64,000 nucleotides of DNA from Corynebacterium falsenii (GCF_020099275.1 NZ_CP083646.1:992001-1056000), one strand, 5' to 3'. Counted from the stretch's first letter, positions 18,152 through 26,502 are shown. Numbers and translations: made by a program. Notes: generated by a model not told the origin, from the letters alone.

Positions 18152-18340
18152 ATGGCTAACGTACAGAAGAAGGGCTACGTCGATCCGGGCTGGCCCACCG
18201 ATATCCCCGAAGGTAAGCACGCTGTCACCGAGCTCGTTGCCCACTCCGCTGGTGCCCTGAGCCCCTACGGTGATATTGAGTTCCCCGTGGATCCTTCCAC
18301 GCTGCCGTACGTGCACCCGTACACCCGGATCAACAAGTAG
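18152..18340 (+). CDS. Conserved small protein of unknown function (62 aa)
   Basis: 62 aa from ATG 18152, preceded by GGAAAG at good spacing. The sequence is compact and polar, with GYVDPGWPTDIPEGKHA near the start and YVHPYTRINK at the end, rich in Pro/Tyr and without a signal or membrane helix. It is transcribed divergently from the XPB-partner gene 59 bp away. The codon usage and ribosome site look genuine. I do not recognise a characterised family. Confidence 0.7.
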   Translation: MANVQKKGYVDPGWPTDIPEGKHAVTELVAHSAGALSPYGDIEFPVDPSTLPYVHPYTRINK

Positions 18341-18848
18341 TTTCCCGGTAGTCTTTCGGCGGGTTGATATCATCCCGCGCGAATCCGCGTGACTGCGCGC
18401 CTGCCTTGTCGCAGGCTCGGCGGTCGTCTGGTGGGTTTCGCGCGGGATTTTTCTGGTTCTTGGGGGGGGGCTGAGGAGCGGCGGGTTGTTTTTATCCGAC
18501 GCCACTAGCCTGCCGTTCGTTGGGGTGGGTTCGGGTGCTTGCAGGTAGTGCCTGCCCAGACATTTGTGCGGCCGCTGCATCGCCTGCGCCCGTATCACCT
18601 TCATCTAGACAGAGCGATCGGATATTTTTCGAAAATATTCCCGAAACCACTTGTCGAATGTCGCACTCGTCTGTACTATAGAAACCAACAACACCACACG
18701 GGGACACCACACCACGGGGAAACATCAAGACCGGCTCGGATATGCCGGTTTCTTAGCAGGTATGTCGGGGTTTATTCCCGGTGTGTCACGGATACAGCAA
18801 GACCATAGAAGAAACTTTGTAGGGGAATCATCCAGGGGGAAGGTCACC
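18341..18848. other. Non-coding interval with promoter and leader of the HNH gene
   Basis: No convincing gene in 508 bp. It contains the structured element above, a run of nine G (18462-18470), an AT-rich near-palindrome (18621-18641), and a promoter TTGTCG (18651-18656)-17 bp-TACTAT (18674-18679). The predicted ~165-nt leader includes a hairpin ACCGGC/GCCGGT (18730-18749) followed by TTCTT, which could attenuate transcription before the HNH gene. Confidence 0.55.
18372..18452 (+). terminator. Long-stem structured element after the 62-aa gene, possible terminator
   Basis: A perfect 12-bp inverted repeat, ATCCCGCGCGAA (18372-18383) with TTCGCGCGGGAT (18437-18448), is followed by TTTTTC-like sequence. 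The 53-nt interior holds its own hairpin GCCTGC-CTTGTC-GCAGGC (18399-18416). A branched stem of this kind is larger than a usual Rho-independent terminator. Confidence 0.5.
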
Positions 18849-20711
18849 ATGACCACCACACCACACACCACAGAACCGATGAGTCGAGACGAACGCACAA
18901 TCGATACCGCTAGTGACTTAACTACGCTTGTTGATCTCATCGAAGCATCCATGGCCACGATCACCGATATCCTCACCAACCCCACCGCCGAGCTATTCCA
19001 CACCCACCGCACCGACATCATCCGACTGTTGAAAACCATCAGCCACACCGACACCCTGTACGCCGCATTCGCCTACGCCGCCCACGAAGCGGGCATCTCC
19101 CGCGCGGCGGGCACGACACGAACCTCGACCTACCTCGCCAGGTTGTTGGACACCTCCGAATACCAAGCACGACAGTGGATCAACCTTGGCATAAGCCTGT
19201 ATAAACCACCCGAACCACCAGCAGACAAGACGACCACCAACGGTGAGGATGACGCAGCCAACGGTGAAGACTCAGCTGATGATGCTGTCCAGAACCGTGC
19301 CGACCAATTAGCCGAACGTCGTCGGGAACACGAAGCCCACCAAGCACATTTGGCTGCCCAGGCCCAGGCGCGGAAACAAGCCCGGAAGCTCTCTGATACG
19401 AAACTGGCTGAGATCAACCGCGAACTCGAACACCTCCACCCCAGCCTGCACCAAGAGCATCACCACATCCTGTTCGACAACGCCACCGCCATGGCAGCCA
19501 CCACCACCGTCGAAGACCTGAAACTTACCTTGCGTAATCAGGTCCGGACGTTGAATAGCTCTGTGGTGGATCCGACCGCTGACTACCGGGCACGCAAACT
19601 CCTCTGGTCACCCGCCGACACCCATGGCAATGTGCGTGTTACCGCCGTGCTACCTAGGACTGGGCATGCGTTGCTGGAAACACTGATGTCACCGGCACGG
19701 CTAGCGGCCTTTGACCGCAGTCGTGGGGTGAACATAGACGAGGACCGTAGGACCATGGCTCAACGCCGGGCGGATGTGTTTATGGCGATGTTGGAAACCT
19801 GAGCCGAGGATGCTGACGCCGCCACCGCACCACGCACACGGGGGTTGGCCTCTTTGGTGGTGGCACTGTCGGCTAAGGATCTCACCACACTGCCCACCAA
19901 CACCACCAATGATGACGTCGGTGCCGGTGCCATCACTACCGGCACTATCGGCCACAGCTCGAGCGGTGCCGTTGGTGCAGCCCCTGCAGCACCTCCCACT
20001 GCCGAGTCGGTCAACGCACCTGGCGTGTGGTTCCCCACCAACACCAACGCACGGTTGCACCCGATCGATATTCTTCGACTGGGCTTGGCTGAGCATGATC
20101 TCGGGGTGGTGCTTGATCCGGATTCCGGACGCACCCTGACTGCCGCGCGGATGAAACGGCACGCCACGGTGGAGCAGAAGCTCATGCTCGTGGCTGAGCA
20201 GCTGTGTTGTGCGTATCCGGGGTGTAACCGGGCTGCGGTGGACTGCGATGTTCACCACATCACAGCCTGGTCCCAGGGGGGACGCACGAGCATCGATAAT
20301 TTGACGTTGTTGTGCCGGACGCATCACCGGATGAACCGTGATCAGCATGACGGTGGTGCCGGTATGGGCCATGCCGAGGTTGATCCGGATTCCGGACGCG
20401 TCGGGTGGCGGGAAGCCCGCCACAACCATGAGGGGTTACCGGACTTGCCTGGGGCGCCACCACCAAACACCACACCAAAGACAGATCCATCACCGTCTGG
20501 GTCACCGGTCACCGAACCTTCAGGGTCGGACACGCGCGTGCGCCCGCGTCCGCATCCTCGGTTGAGTGACACGGTTGTGGTCAATACGTCCACCACCGCC
20601 AGCCAAGCCCCCGGAGCCAAGGTGCCGGACCAGGACTGGGGCAGCACGGAGGTCCAGGCACTATTCGACCCACCACAGCCACCAACACGCCACAGTGATC
20701 GAGCATCATGA
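18849..20711 (+). pseudogene. DUF222/HNH endonuclease (13E12 type) interrupted by an in-frame TGA
   Basis: The reading frame begins at ATG 18849 after GGGGGAAGG and stays open to 20711, 620 codons, except for one TGA at 19800-19802 (codon 318). No frameshift is present. The N-terminal part is the helical DUF222 domain, with an acidic/Gln-rich insertion around residues 120-180. Downstream of the stop lies the HNH zinc site CAYPGCNRAAVDCDVHH with LLCRTHHRMN. A second initiation at GTG or TTG codons near 19845 is possible, giving a split protein. Otherwise the nuclease domain is lost. DUF222 genes occur in many copies in corynebacteria and mycobacteria. GATCCGGATTCCGGACGC occurs at about 20116 and 20384 inside the gene, and a related GATCCGGAATCCGGACGC lies downstream at 20783. 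Confidence 0.85.
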
Positions 20712-20884
20712 CCGACCACCGACACCCAGCAACCCAGCACCGAGTACCACCTGACTTCAAACCCGAACCGAGCCAGCCGATCCGGAATCCGGACGCAACC
20801 ACACCACCTGTGCCCCGCCAAGCAACGACCTTCGCTACCCCGGCCTGGTGTTCAAAGCCGGGTCTGAAAACGGCTCGTGCATGC

Positions 20885-20915
20885 AAAAGACCCCCACTTC
20901 AACGCGTGGAGGTCT
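20885..20915 (-). terminator. Terminator downstream of rpf
   Basis: The stem AGACCCCCAC (20888-20897) with GTGGAGGTCT (20906-20915) has one mismatch and an 8-nt loop. Read on the minus strand it ends in TTTT (20885-20888). It lies about 84 bp past the rpf stop. Confidence 0.65.
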
Positions 20916-20998
20916 AATACCGTGCACGTCAGGTAGCTGCCTTAAACGCCTCAGCGCTTACCCGGCAGCCGACCAGTACCAGTTCGGCTACGGGAGGC

Positions 20999-21703
20999 TT
21001 AGCGGGGCAGAGCCGCCTGCAGCTGAGCTGCGTAGCCCTGGACCTGGTTCTGAACCTGGCCGGTGATGCCCTGAGCCTGATCAGCGATGCCCTGAACCTG
21101 GCCAGCCACCGGAGCAACAGCGTTGCTCAGCTGGGCGCGGAGGCTCTGGTAGAGGTCGGTGACCTGCTGGGGAACGGCCACGCCAGCGTTGCGGGCCTGC
21201 GCGACAATGCCGTTGTAGATGTCGTCGAGCTGGCCAACAGTAGCGGCCTGTGCGAGCTGCTGGTTAGCGGCAGCTGGGGTAGCAGCAGCGGCAGGAGCCG
21301 GAGCTGCTGCGGGGCGACCCGGAGCGGTGCGCGGGGTCGGTGCGGAGTTTAGGCCCAGCTTCTTAGAGCAGGAGGGCCATGCACCCCAACCCTGTGCGGC
21401 CAGCACGCGCTCGGCTACGACGATCTGCTGTTCGCGGCTAGCGTGGTGAGCGAAGGCGCCGAACTCCTGGCCACCGAATGCGTTCCAGGTGCCTGCGGAG
21501 AACTGCAGGCCGCCGTAGTAGCCGTTGCCGGTGTTGATGTGCCAGTTACCGCCGGACTCGCACTGTGCGAGACGGTCCCAGTCGGAATCGGGGGCTGCGC
21601 TGGCAGTCGGAGCCAGGATTGCGGAGCCCGCAGCCACGGCCACACCGGCTACGGTCAGGCGTGCAGCGGTGGAGAAGCGGGAGGTCTTGGTGTTGAAAGC
21701 CAT
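20999..21703 (-). CDS. rpf: Resuscitation-promoting factor (transglycosylase-like)
   Basis: 234 aa. A signal peptide of ~36 residues ends in [11 protein letters not shown]. The Rpf domain (~37-115) has the lysozyme-like [25 protein letters not shown], with catalytic Glu in CESGG and a disulphide partner in PSCSKKLG. The remainder is Ala/Pro-rich and then a helical repeat ([19 protein letters not shown]). Rpf proteins are secreted muralytic enzymes that stimulate growth from dormancy. The gene lies downstream of a ~500-bp regulatory region with GlxR-, RamA- and MtrA-like sites and a folded leader. It resembles the C. glutamicum Rpf proteins more than the large mycobacterial RpfB. Confidence 0.95.
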   Translation of the reverse strand: MAFNTKTSRFSTAARLTVAGVAVAAGSAILAPTASAAPDSDWDRLAQCESGGNWHINTGNGYYGGLQFSAGTWNAFGGQEFGAFAHHASREQQIVVAERVLAAQGWGAWPSCSKKLGLNSAPTPRTAPGRPAAAPAPAAAATPAAANQQLAQAATVGQLDDIYNGIVAQARNAGVAVPQQVTDLYQSLRAQLSNAVAPVAGQVQGIADQAQGITGQVQNQVQGYAAQLQAALPR

Positions 21704-21741
21704 GCTTGTAGAGTGTCCCTTCGGGTTCTTCGGTCCTCAGA

Positions 21742-21861
21742 GCTCCCCGGTTTTTCCCTTGATGTGGGGAGCGTAGAGCGGTGGAGAACCGTTCGTTTCG
21801 TTTCTCGATCAGTCCCCGGTTCGGTAGGTGAAGCGCCAGAGGCGACCATCCCCGCACCGGG
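21742..21861 (-). promoter_or_regulatory. Structured 5' leader of rpf, candidate riboswitch
   Basis: Read on the minus strand, the leader folds into three helices. A long-range CCCGGT/ACCGGG stem (21856-21861 with 21815-21820) encloses CGCC-AGA-GGCG. It is followed by GAGAA/TTCTC (21784-21806) and then GCTCCCC/GGGGAGC (21742-21772), about 40 nt before the start codon. Actinobacterial rpf genes are often preceded by c-di-AMP (ydaO) riboswitches. The ACCGAACCGGGGACTGAT segment is suggestive, but I cannot confirm that class by eye. Confidence 0.45.
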
Positions 21862-21993
21862 TTGTTGGGAACTAACGCTAACGGTTTATTACGAAACAGT
21901 CACGCCCAGATGCCGCTTCGGTCACGGTGTTGGAAGGTGAACGGCAATCAAAAATGCCCCTCACGCTGGAAGTTATCCATTTGAACCCAATTC

Positions 21994-22075
21994 GTTACCG
22001 AATCGTAATGTGATTAAGATCACATGTTGCTGTGACCTATGTGAAATATGTGATTTCCCCTGTGGGCCACAGGGG
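21994..22075 (-). promoter_or_regulatory. rpf control region: MtrA-like repeat, GlxR box, TGTGA array and RamA-like palindrome
   Basis: GTTAC-N6-GTAAT (21994-22009) abuts TGTGATTAAGATCACA (22009-22024), a perfect GlxR/CRP consensus. Then come three TGTGA half-sites at exact 9-bp spacing (22031, 22040, 22049) and CCCCTGTGG-G-CCACAGGGG (22057-22075), whose ends resemble RamA motifs. C. glutamicum rpf2 is known to be controlled by RamA, RamB and GlxR, and MtrA is also linked to rpf genes. Confidence 0.7.
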
Positions 22076-22080
22076 TCGCT

Positions 22081-22221
22081 CTAAGAGGCAGGATTGACGT
22101 CGGGTTTAAAGGTCGAGCTGAAGGCCCGAGAGGTGCCGCCCCAAGCGACTACTTCTCCTAGATCGTCAGTGTCTTCCTTGTCTCCGACATAGACGTAGTC
22201 CCTGACAGAGACAACAGTCAT
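22081..22221 (-). CDS. Possible small protein (46 aa) upstream of the rpf control region
   Basis: ATG 22221 to TAG 22081, 46 aa. It is acidic in the middle (GDKEDTDDLGEVVAWGG) with no hydrophobic segment. Amino-acid composition looks protein-like, yet there is no clear ribosome site and no recognised family. Just upstream (22234-22248 on the plus strand) is a GGTTCGGTAGTTGAA motif also found in the rpf leader. It may be a leader peptide, a gene remnant or chance. Confidence 0.3.
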   Translation of the reverse strand: MTVVSVRDYVYVGDKEDTDDLGEVVAWGGTSRAFSSTFKPDVNPAS

Positions 22222-22941
22222 CCGCAGTTACACGGTTCGGTAGTTGAACCGCCACCGCGCGGCGGGTATCCTTGAGCCTTTAATTCAGCAGATACGTCTC
22301 CCACAGCGTGGGGTTGCAATCTGGCCGCACAGTCGCGCATGACCACCATCGAATCTGGGCCAATCCGAGCCAATCCAGACGAAACCGGACCAACCCATAC
22401 GGATCCCCGCGAATGGTGATGATGGCGATGGTGGCAGCGATGATGAAAGTAAGGAGGTCGCACCGATGGTTGAATTGCCGTGCATAACGGTGTCCACCCT
22501 GTGCAGACGCGATCCCTGCCGACATCATCGGCGCTCGCGGCTCCGGCATAGCTTCTAGACTTTTTCTTTTTCTCGACGCCGCCACGCGCCCCACACCAGA
22601 TCCATCTCTCAGTTGCCACAGTGTGAACCCGAAACGCGGATGGGATGTCGCGCCAAGCGCCGACGATGCCCAAAGACGATGTGCAGAGGCGGTGTGCAGA
22701 TCGGTAGAAACAGCCTGTAGAAACAACCCGCAGACACGGCCTGTAGTCACGATCGTTAGTCGCAGCTCGCACTGAACCTCGGGCCGCATCACCTGAGCAA
22801 TGAGGCACCGGATAATGAGGCACCAGCGGACGCTGAGGGAGTGGAAGCTGGTGGGGTCGAGGCAAGAAGAGAAAACGAGCAAGAAGCGTCGGAGAAAGTT
22901 CACGCAACCCCGCTAATCAAATCAACAGGAGGAACAAACCA
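22222..22941. other. 720-bp interval before the cold-shock gene, no convincing gene
   Basis: Two overlapping minus-strand reading frames here have Arg/Ser/Cys/Trp-rich products unlike real proteins. The interval contains the CGGTTC/GAACCG hairpin (22233-22251), a direct repeat AATGAGGCACC (22799 and 22814), and presumably the long leader typical of csp genes. No clear promoter was identified. Confidence 0.5.
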
Positions 22942-23325
22942 ATGCCCACCGGCAAAGTGAAGTGGTACGACCCAGAGCGCGGCTACGGATTCGTCAGCAA
23001 CCCCGGCGACGAAGATGTGTACGTGGGCTCCCAAGTGCTGCCCGAGGGCGTCACGGAGCTCGTCAAGGGCCAGCGCCTCGAGTATGAATTCGTGGCCGGG
23101 CGCCGCGGGCCGCAGGCCCTGACCGTCACCGTGCTCGACGAGGGCCCGCGCCGCGCCAAGCACAAGTTCTCCACCGAGCAGCTCCAGCAGATGGTGCAAG
23201 ACACCATCACGCTGCTGGATTCTCGCGTGCTGCCGGGCCTGCAGTCCGGCCGACGCCCCGACAGCAAGGAAGGCCGCCAGATCGCGGAGATCCTGCGGAC
23301 TATCGCCCGCGAGATCGACGCTTAG
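22942..23325 (+). CDS. cspB: Cold-shock-domain protein with C-terminal extension
   Basis: 127 aa from ATG 22942, preceded by AGGAGG at 9-10 nt. Residues 1-65 are the cold-shock domain, with GKVKWYDPERGYGFVSNPGDEDVYV carrying both RNP motifs (GYGFV and DVYV). Residues 70-127 form a charged helical extension, as in the ~135-aa mycobacterial CspB that also lies near rpfA. Binds single-stranded nucleic acid. It is separated from the divergent rpf by a long regulatory interval. Confidence 0.92.
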   Translation: MPTGKVKWYDPERGYGFVSNPGDEDVYVGSQVLPEGVTELVKGQRLEYEFVAGRRGPQALTVTVLDEGPRRAKHKFSTEQLQQMVQDTITLLDSRVLPGLQSGRRPDSKEGRQIAEILRTIAREIDA

Positions 23326-23367
23326 GGGCGCTCGCTAGGGGCGCTGTCGGGGGAGCGTCGGGGCCGT

Positions 23368-23955
23368 TTACTTCTCGACCTGAAGCGCCCACACGGTGCC
23401 GACGGGCGTTTGCTCGCCGTTGCCGTCGAGGCCGATGAGCATGGTGTGAACCTCCACCACGGCCAGCTTCGGGGTGGTGCCGTCCGCGGCCTTCTTATCG
23501 GAGGTCGTCTGGATGGTTATTTCCTGCTTTTCGTTGGCCTTGAAGTAGCTCTCGGCATTCGCGCCCGGGTCATCGAAGATCTGCAGCAGGGACCAATCGT
23601 GGTCGTAGACGTCCTGCGGGATCTTCAGCGTGAACTCCTTGGCATCGCCCACGTGGAGCACGAAAGGCTCGCCGGGCTTGCAGTCCTTGTCGCCGATCTG
23701 GCAAGCGGAGTACGGGGGAACCTCCGTTTCCTGGCCGTTCACCACGGCCGTGATGCGCTGATCCTGTGGCAGGGTTTCGATCTGGTCGTCTTTCCAGCGG
23801 TTGTAGAAAATCACCGCCGCGATAATCACCACGACCACCGCGAGGATCGCCAACGCCGTGGCGAGCTGCTTACGCTGCTGCTTCCTGCGTTGCTGCTTGC
23901 GGCTGAGCTTCTTGGGCGCGGGCGTGTTGGTGGTTTGTTCAGCTGAATCACTCAC
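23368..23955 (-). CDS. DUF2771-like membrane-anchored protein
   Basis: 195 aa from GTG 23955, with AGGA upstream. A cytoplasmic Lys/Arg/Gln-rich segment (KKLSRKQQRRKQQRKQ) precedes one membrane helix (about residues 30-53). The rest is an extracytoplasmic domain with a Cys pair (CQIGDKDCKPG) that may form a disulphide, and EVHTMLIGLDGNG near the end. This is the layout of actinobacterial DUF2771, of unknown function. It converges on cspB and lies 30 bp after the glutaminyl cyclase gene on the same strand, so the two may be co-transcribed. Confidence 0.8.
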   Translation of the reverse strand: MSDSAEQTTNTPAPKKLSRKQQRRKQQRKQLATALAILAVVVVIIAAVIFYNRWKDDQIETLPQDQRITAVVNGQETEVPPYSACQIGDKDCKPGEPFVLHVGDAKEFTLKIPQDVYDHDWSLLQIFDDPGANAESYFKANEKQEITIQTTSDKKAADGTTPKLAVVEVHTMLIGLDGNGEQTPVGTVWALQVEK

Positions 23956-23985
23956 GGTGTTGATCCTAGAGCACACGCTGTGCTG

Positions 23986-24876
23986 TTACCGCCTCGGCTG
24001 GACTGTGACCTCATACAGCTCGTCCCACCACTTGCCCGTCATGTAGAACCGCGGCGGCGTGGATCCCGGCACCTCGGCGATGCCGTTGAGTACATCGGCG
24101 CCCGGTTTCGTCGCGGCGGGAAAGGTGTTCGTAGTATCCAGCACGCCGGTGACCTTTCCGCTGGCCGGGTCGATCCGGTAAATCTGGTTGGTCTGCCACA
24201 CGTTCGCCCACACGGTGCCGTCGGTGGCGCAATCGAGCTCGTTGAGCATGCTCGTCGGTTGCCCGGCGAGAGTGACCTCGACCGTTCCGGTCGGTTGGAA
24301 CGTGCCCGGGTCACGGAAGGTGAGGGTGCCGGAGCCGTCGCTCATAACCAGCCGGTCCTGCTGGGCGCACAGGCCCCACCCTTCGCCGTCGTAGCTGGCC
24401 TCGCCGATTTGTTGCAGGGTGTCCGCCGCGCGCTTGATCGCCTTGCCGGCCTTCCACGTCAGCTGCCACACGATCGGGTGGGCGGGGTCGGCCGGGTCGT
24501 TGGTTTGTGTCACGCCCTCGCCAAAGAATTCGGGTGGCAGGTCGTGGCTATCGCTTTGCTGACCGGCCAGCGTGGAGTGGTAGATCCGCGATTGTCCGTA
24601 CTGCCCGGTGCCCACGAGCAGCTGGTCGGGGCCAGTTACCTGCAGGCCCTGGGTAAAGCTCGTTTTGTCCCAGGGATGCGTTGCCACGATTGTGGCTTCT
24701 AATTGTTCGACGCCACCGTCTGCTTGTCCAGCGGCATTCGTGGGGTCGGAAGAATCCCCGCTGCAGGAGGTGAGCATCAGCGCTCCCGTCATGAGGGCGG
24801 CGGTGATTGCTGCGCGTGGTGGGTGGCGTCGAGTAAAAGAAACAGGCGAGAAGGCGGCGATACGCATGGAGACCAT
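23986..24876 (-). CDS. Glutaminyl-peptide cyclotransferase lipoprotein (plant/bacterial beta-propeller type)
   Basis: 296 aa. A signal peptide ends in lipobox LTSC (Cys38). The domain contains TSFTQGLQV, GEGWGLC, LNELDC and ADVLNGIAEVP, the conserved segments of the five-bladed propeller glutamine cyclotransferases. They convert N-terminal Gln of peptides to pyroglutamate. It would act at the outer face of the membrane. A second in-frame ATG lies 9 bp downstream. A pyroglutamate-forming enzyme and a 5-oxoprolinase-like operon in one window is a possible functional echo, though the genes are 17 kb apart. Confidence 0.88.
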   Translation of the reverse strand: MVSMRIAAFSPVSFTRRHPPRAAITAALMTGALMLTSCSGDSSDPTNAAGQADGGVEQLEATIVATHPWDKTSFTQGLQVTGPDQLLVGTGQYGQSRIYHSTLAGQQSDSHDLPPEFFGEGVTQTNDPADPAHPIVWQLTWKAGKAIKRAADTLQQIGEASYDGEGWGLCAQQDRLVMSDGSGTLTFRDPGTFQPTGTVEVTLAGQPTSMLNELDCATDGTVWANVWQTNQIYRIDPASGKVTGVLDTTNTFPAATKPGADVLNGIAEVPGSTPPRFYMTGKWWDELYEVTVQPRR

Positions 24877-24993
24877 CTTGCCGTATACGAGGCGGCGTGG
24901 GACAGCAACGTGGCGAACGGAGCTAATAGAGCTGATGGAGCTAATGGAGCTGACGAATGGGAATGGATGGGTGAGGCGGGCATAATTGGAACA

Positions 24994-25746
24994 ATGAGTA
25001 ACCGGAGAAGAAAGCGGCGCCCGGCCACCGACCCGATCCTGCTAAGCCCAGAGGCGGTCGAGGTGGCCCGCGAGGTCGTGGAGGAACTCGGCGAGGAGCA
25101 CGTGGGGGAACACATCGGCGTGACCGTCACCGAGAGCGGGGCGGTGGTGCACCGCTTCCGCAGTCTCATGCCTGGGTATAAGGGATGGGAATGGATCGCC
25201 GTGTTGGCGAGCGTGCCCGGCAGCGGCGAGATCACGGTGAATGAAGTCAGCCTGCAGGCAGGTAAGCAGGCCACGCTGGCGCCGGAATGGGTGCCTTACG
25301 AGGACCGAATTCAGCCCGGCGACCTGGGCCCCGGGGATATCCTTCCGCCTCGGCACGACGACGAGCGGCTAGTCGCGTGGTCAGAACTAACCGACGGCGA
25401 TGGGTTCGTGCGCAATCCGCGTTCGGAGCAGACGCTCTCGCGCGAAGGGCTGGCCGAGGCGCTGGATCGCTGGCGCGCCGGTGAGTACGGCCCGCACAGT
25501 GAGTTCGCGAAGCAGGCCGATATGACGTGCGAGACGTGCGCGTTCTACTTGCCGCTGGATTCGGCGGACAATGAGGTTGGCGTGTGTGCCAACGAGTTCT
25601 CGGCCGATGGGCGCGTGGTGCAGGAGGATTACGGCTGCGGGGCGCACTCGGCGACAGAGCCGGAGATGATCGGCGACACGCTCGGCCACGGCGGGCGGGA
25701 GTATGGGGCCTACGACGACAGTGGGGTGTCGCGCTGGGCGGAGTGA
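24994..25746 (+). CDS. DUF3027 family protein
   Basis: 250 aa from ATG 24994. An N-terminal basic stretch (SNRRRKRR) is followed by HVGEHIGVTVTESGAVVHRF and YKGWEWIAVLA, then a C-terminal Cys cluster CETCAFYLPL with VGVCANEFSADGRVV and YGCGAHS, probably a metal site. This is the actinobacterial DUF3027 pattern; function unknown. The leader contains four 9-bp repeats of the GGAGCTAAT type (24919-24954). The next gene begins 27 bp downstream on the same strand. Confidence 0.85.
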   Translation: MSNRRRKRRPATDPILLSPEAVEVAREVVEELGEEHVGEHIGVTVTESGAVVHRFRSLMPGYKGWEWIAVLASVPGSGEITVNEVSLQAGKQATLAPEWVPYEDRIQPGDLGPGDILPPRHDDERLVAWSELTDGDGFVRNPRSEQTLSREGLAEALDRWRAGEYGPHSEFAKQADMTCETCAFYLPLDSADNEVGVCANEFSADGRVVQEDYGCGAHSATEPEMIGDTLGHGGREYGAYDDSGVSRWAE

Positions 25747-25773
25747 TGTGGCGAGGCTGCTACGATGGCTTAA

Positions 25774-26502
25774 ATGAAAAATATTGCCAGTAGTGAAGTG
25801 TCGACGGAGGCTGTTGCGGAGGCCTTGGCCGATCGGCTCGACGCCGCATTTGGATTTAGCTCGGGTGGGGCGGAGGTCTGGCTGCGGCTGGCCCAAGGAT
25901 TGCGGTACGGACCGGTCGACATGGGGGAGTGGGACGCGAAGAGCCGCGAGCGGGTGCTGGCTTTTCCGGCAACGGAGTTTGGGGACGTGGAGTCTGCGGG
26001 GGCGGAGTGTGTGGGGGCGGAGTGTGTGGGGGATGTGGTGGAGGGAAGCATCGTGACCAGGCGCCCCACCGTGCACGAGATTCGGGGGCTGGCAGGAGGG
26101 GACTACCAGGCGTGGACGTGGTGTTTCTTCGATGCGCTGCTCGTTCACGTGACTGGAAGTGAGGCCACGCAAATCCGCTCGGAGTGTCCACGGACGGGCG
26201 AGGCGATCGTGGTGAATCTCCGAGAGGGAACACTGGATTCGTCGCGGGCCCAAGGGGACTGGGATGGTCGGGAGCTGAGCGTCTCGCTGCCAGTTCTGTT
26301 TACCCCGGGCGCGAACTTGCGCGAAGACTTCTGCTGCCGCTCGCGGGTGTGGGCGGTTCACCCCGATGCGATGCGCGAGGCTGCCCAGGCTACCGGGGTT
26401 GGTGGCGCCGGGCAGGCGGGCGTTGTCTATGTCTCCATAGAACAAGCGCTGCGCATCACCGAGATGGTGGCGCAGCGCTTGGGGCTGACGGCTTCTTGGT
26501 AA
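25774..26502 (+). CDS. MerB-like (organomercurial/alkylmercury lyase family) protein
   Basis: 242 aa. Residues ~95-190 resemble the MerB catalytic fold: YQAWTWCFFDALL, SECPRTGEAIVV and REDFCCRSRVWA. MerB from R831b uses Cys96, Asp99 and Cys159; here Cys117-x-x-Asp120 and Cys187/Cys188 fit the same pattern. No merR, merA or merT lies nearby. Function may therefore be C-Hg bond cleavage or a related C-metal/C-heteroatom reaction. The N-terminal ~90 residues form a helical domain ending in a duplicated GAECV repeat (77-86). It probably shares a transcript with DUF3027, 27 bp upstream. Confidence 0.7.
   Translation: MKNIASSEVSTEAVAEALADRLDAAFGFSSGGAEVWLRLAQGLRYGPVDMGEWDAKSRERVLAFPATEFGDVESAGAECVGAECVGDVVEGSIVTRRPTVHEIRGLAGGDYQAWTWCFFDALLVHVTGSEATQIRSECPRTGEAIVVNLREGTLDSSRAQGDWDGRELSVSLPVLFTPGANLREDFCCRSRVWAVHPDAMREAAQATGVGGAGQAGVVYVSIEQALRITEMVAQRLGLTASW

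Noticed and set aside
22218..22907. Two overlapping minus-strand open frames of 229 and 207 codons
   Set aside because: Composition rich in Arg, Ser, Cys and Trp, no ribosome site, no family resemblance, and mutual overlap; they lie in a regulatory interval.
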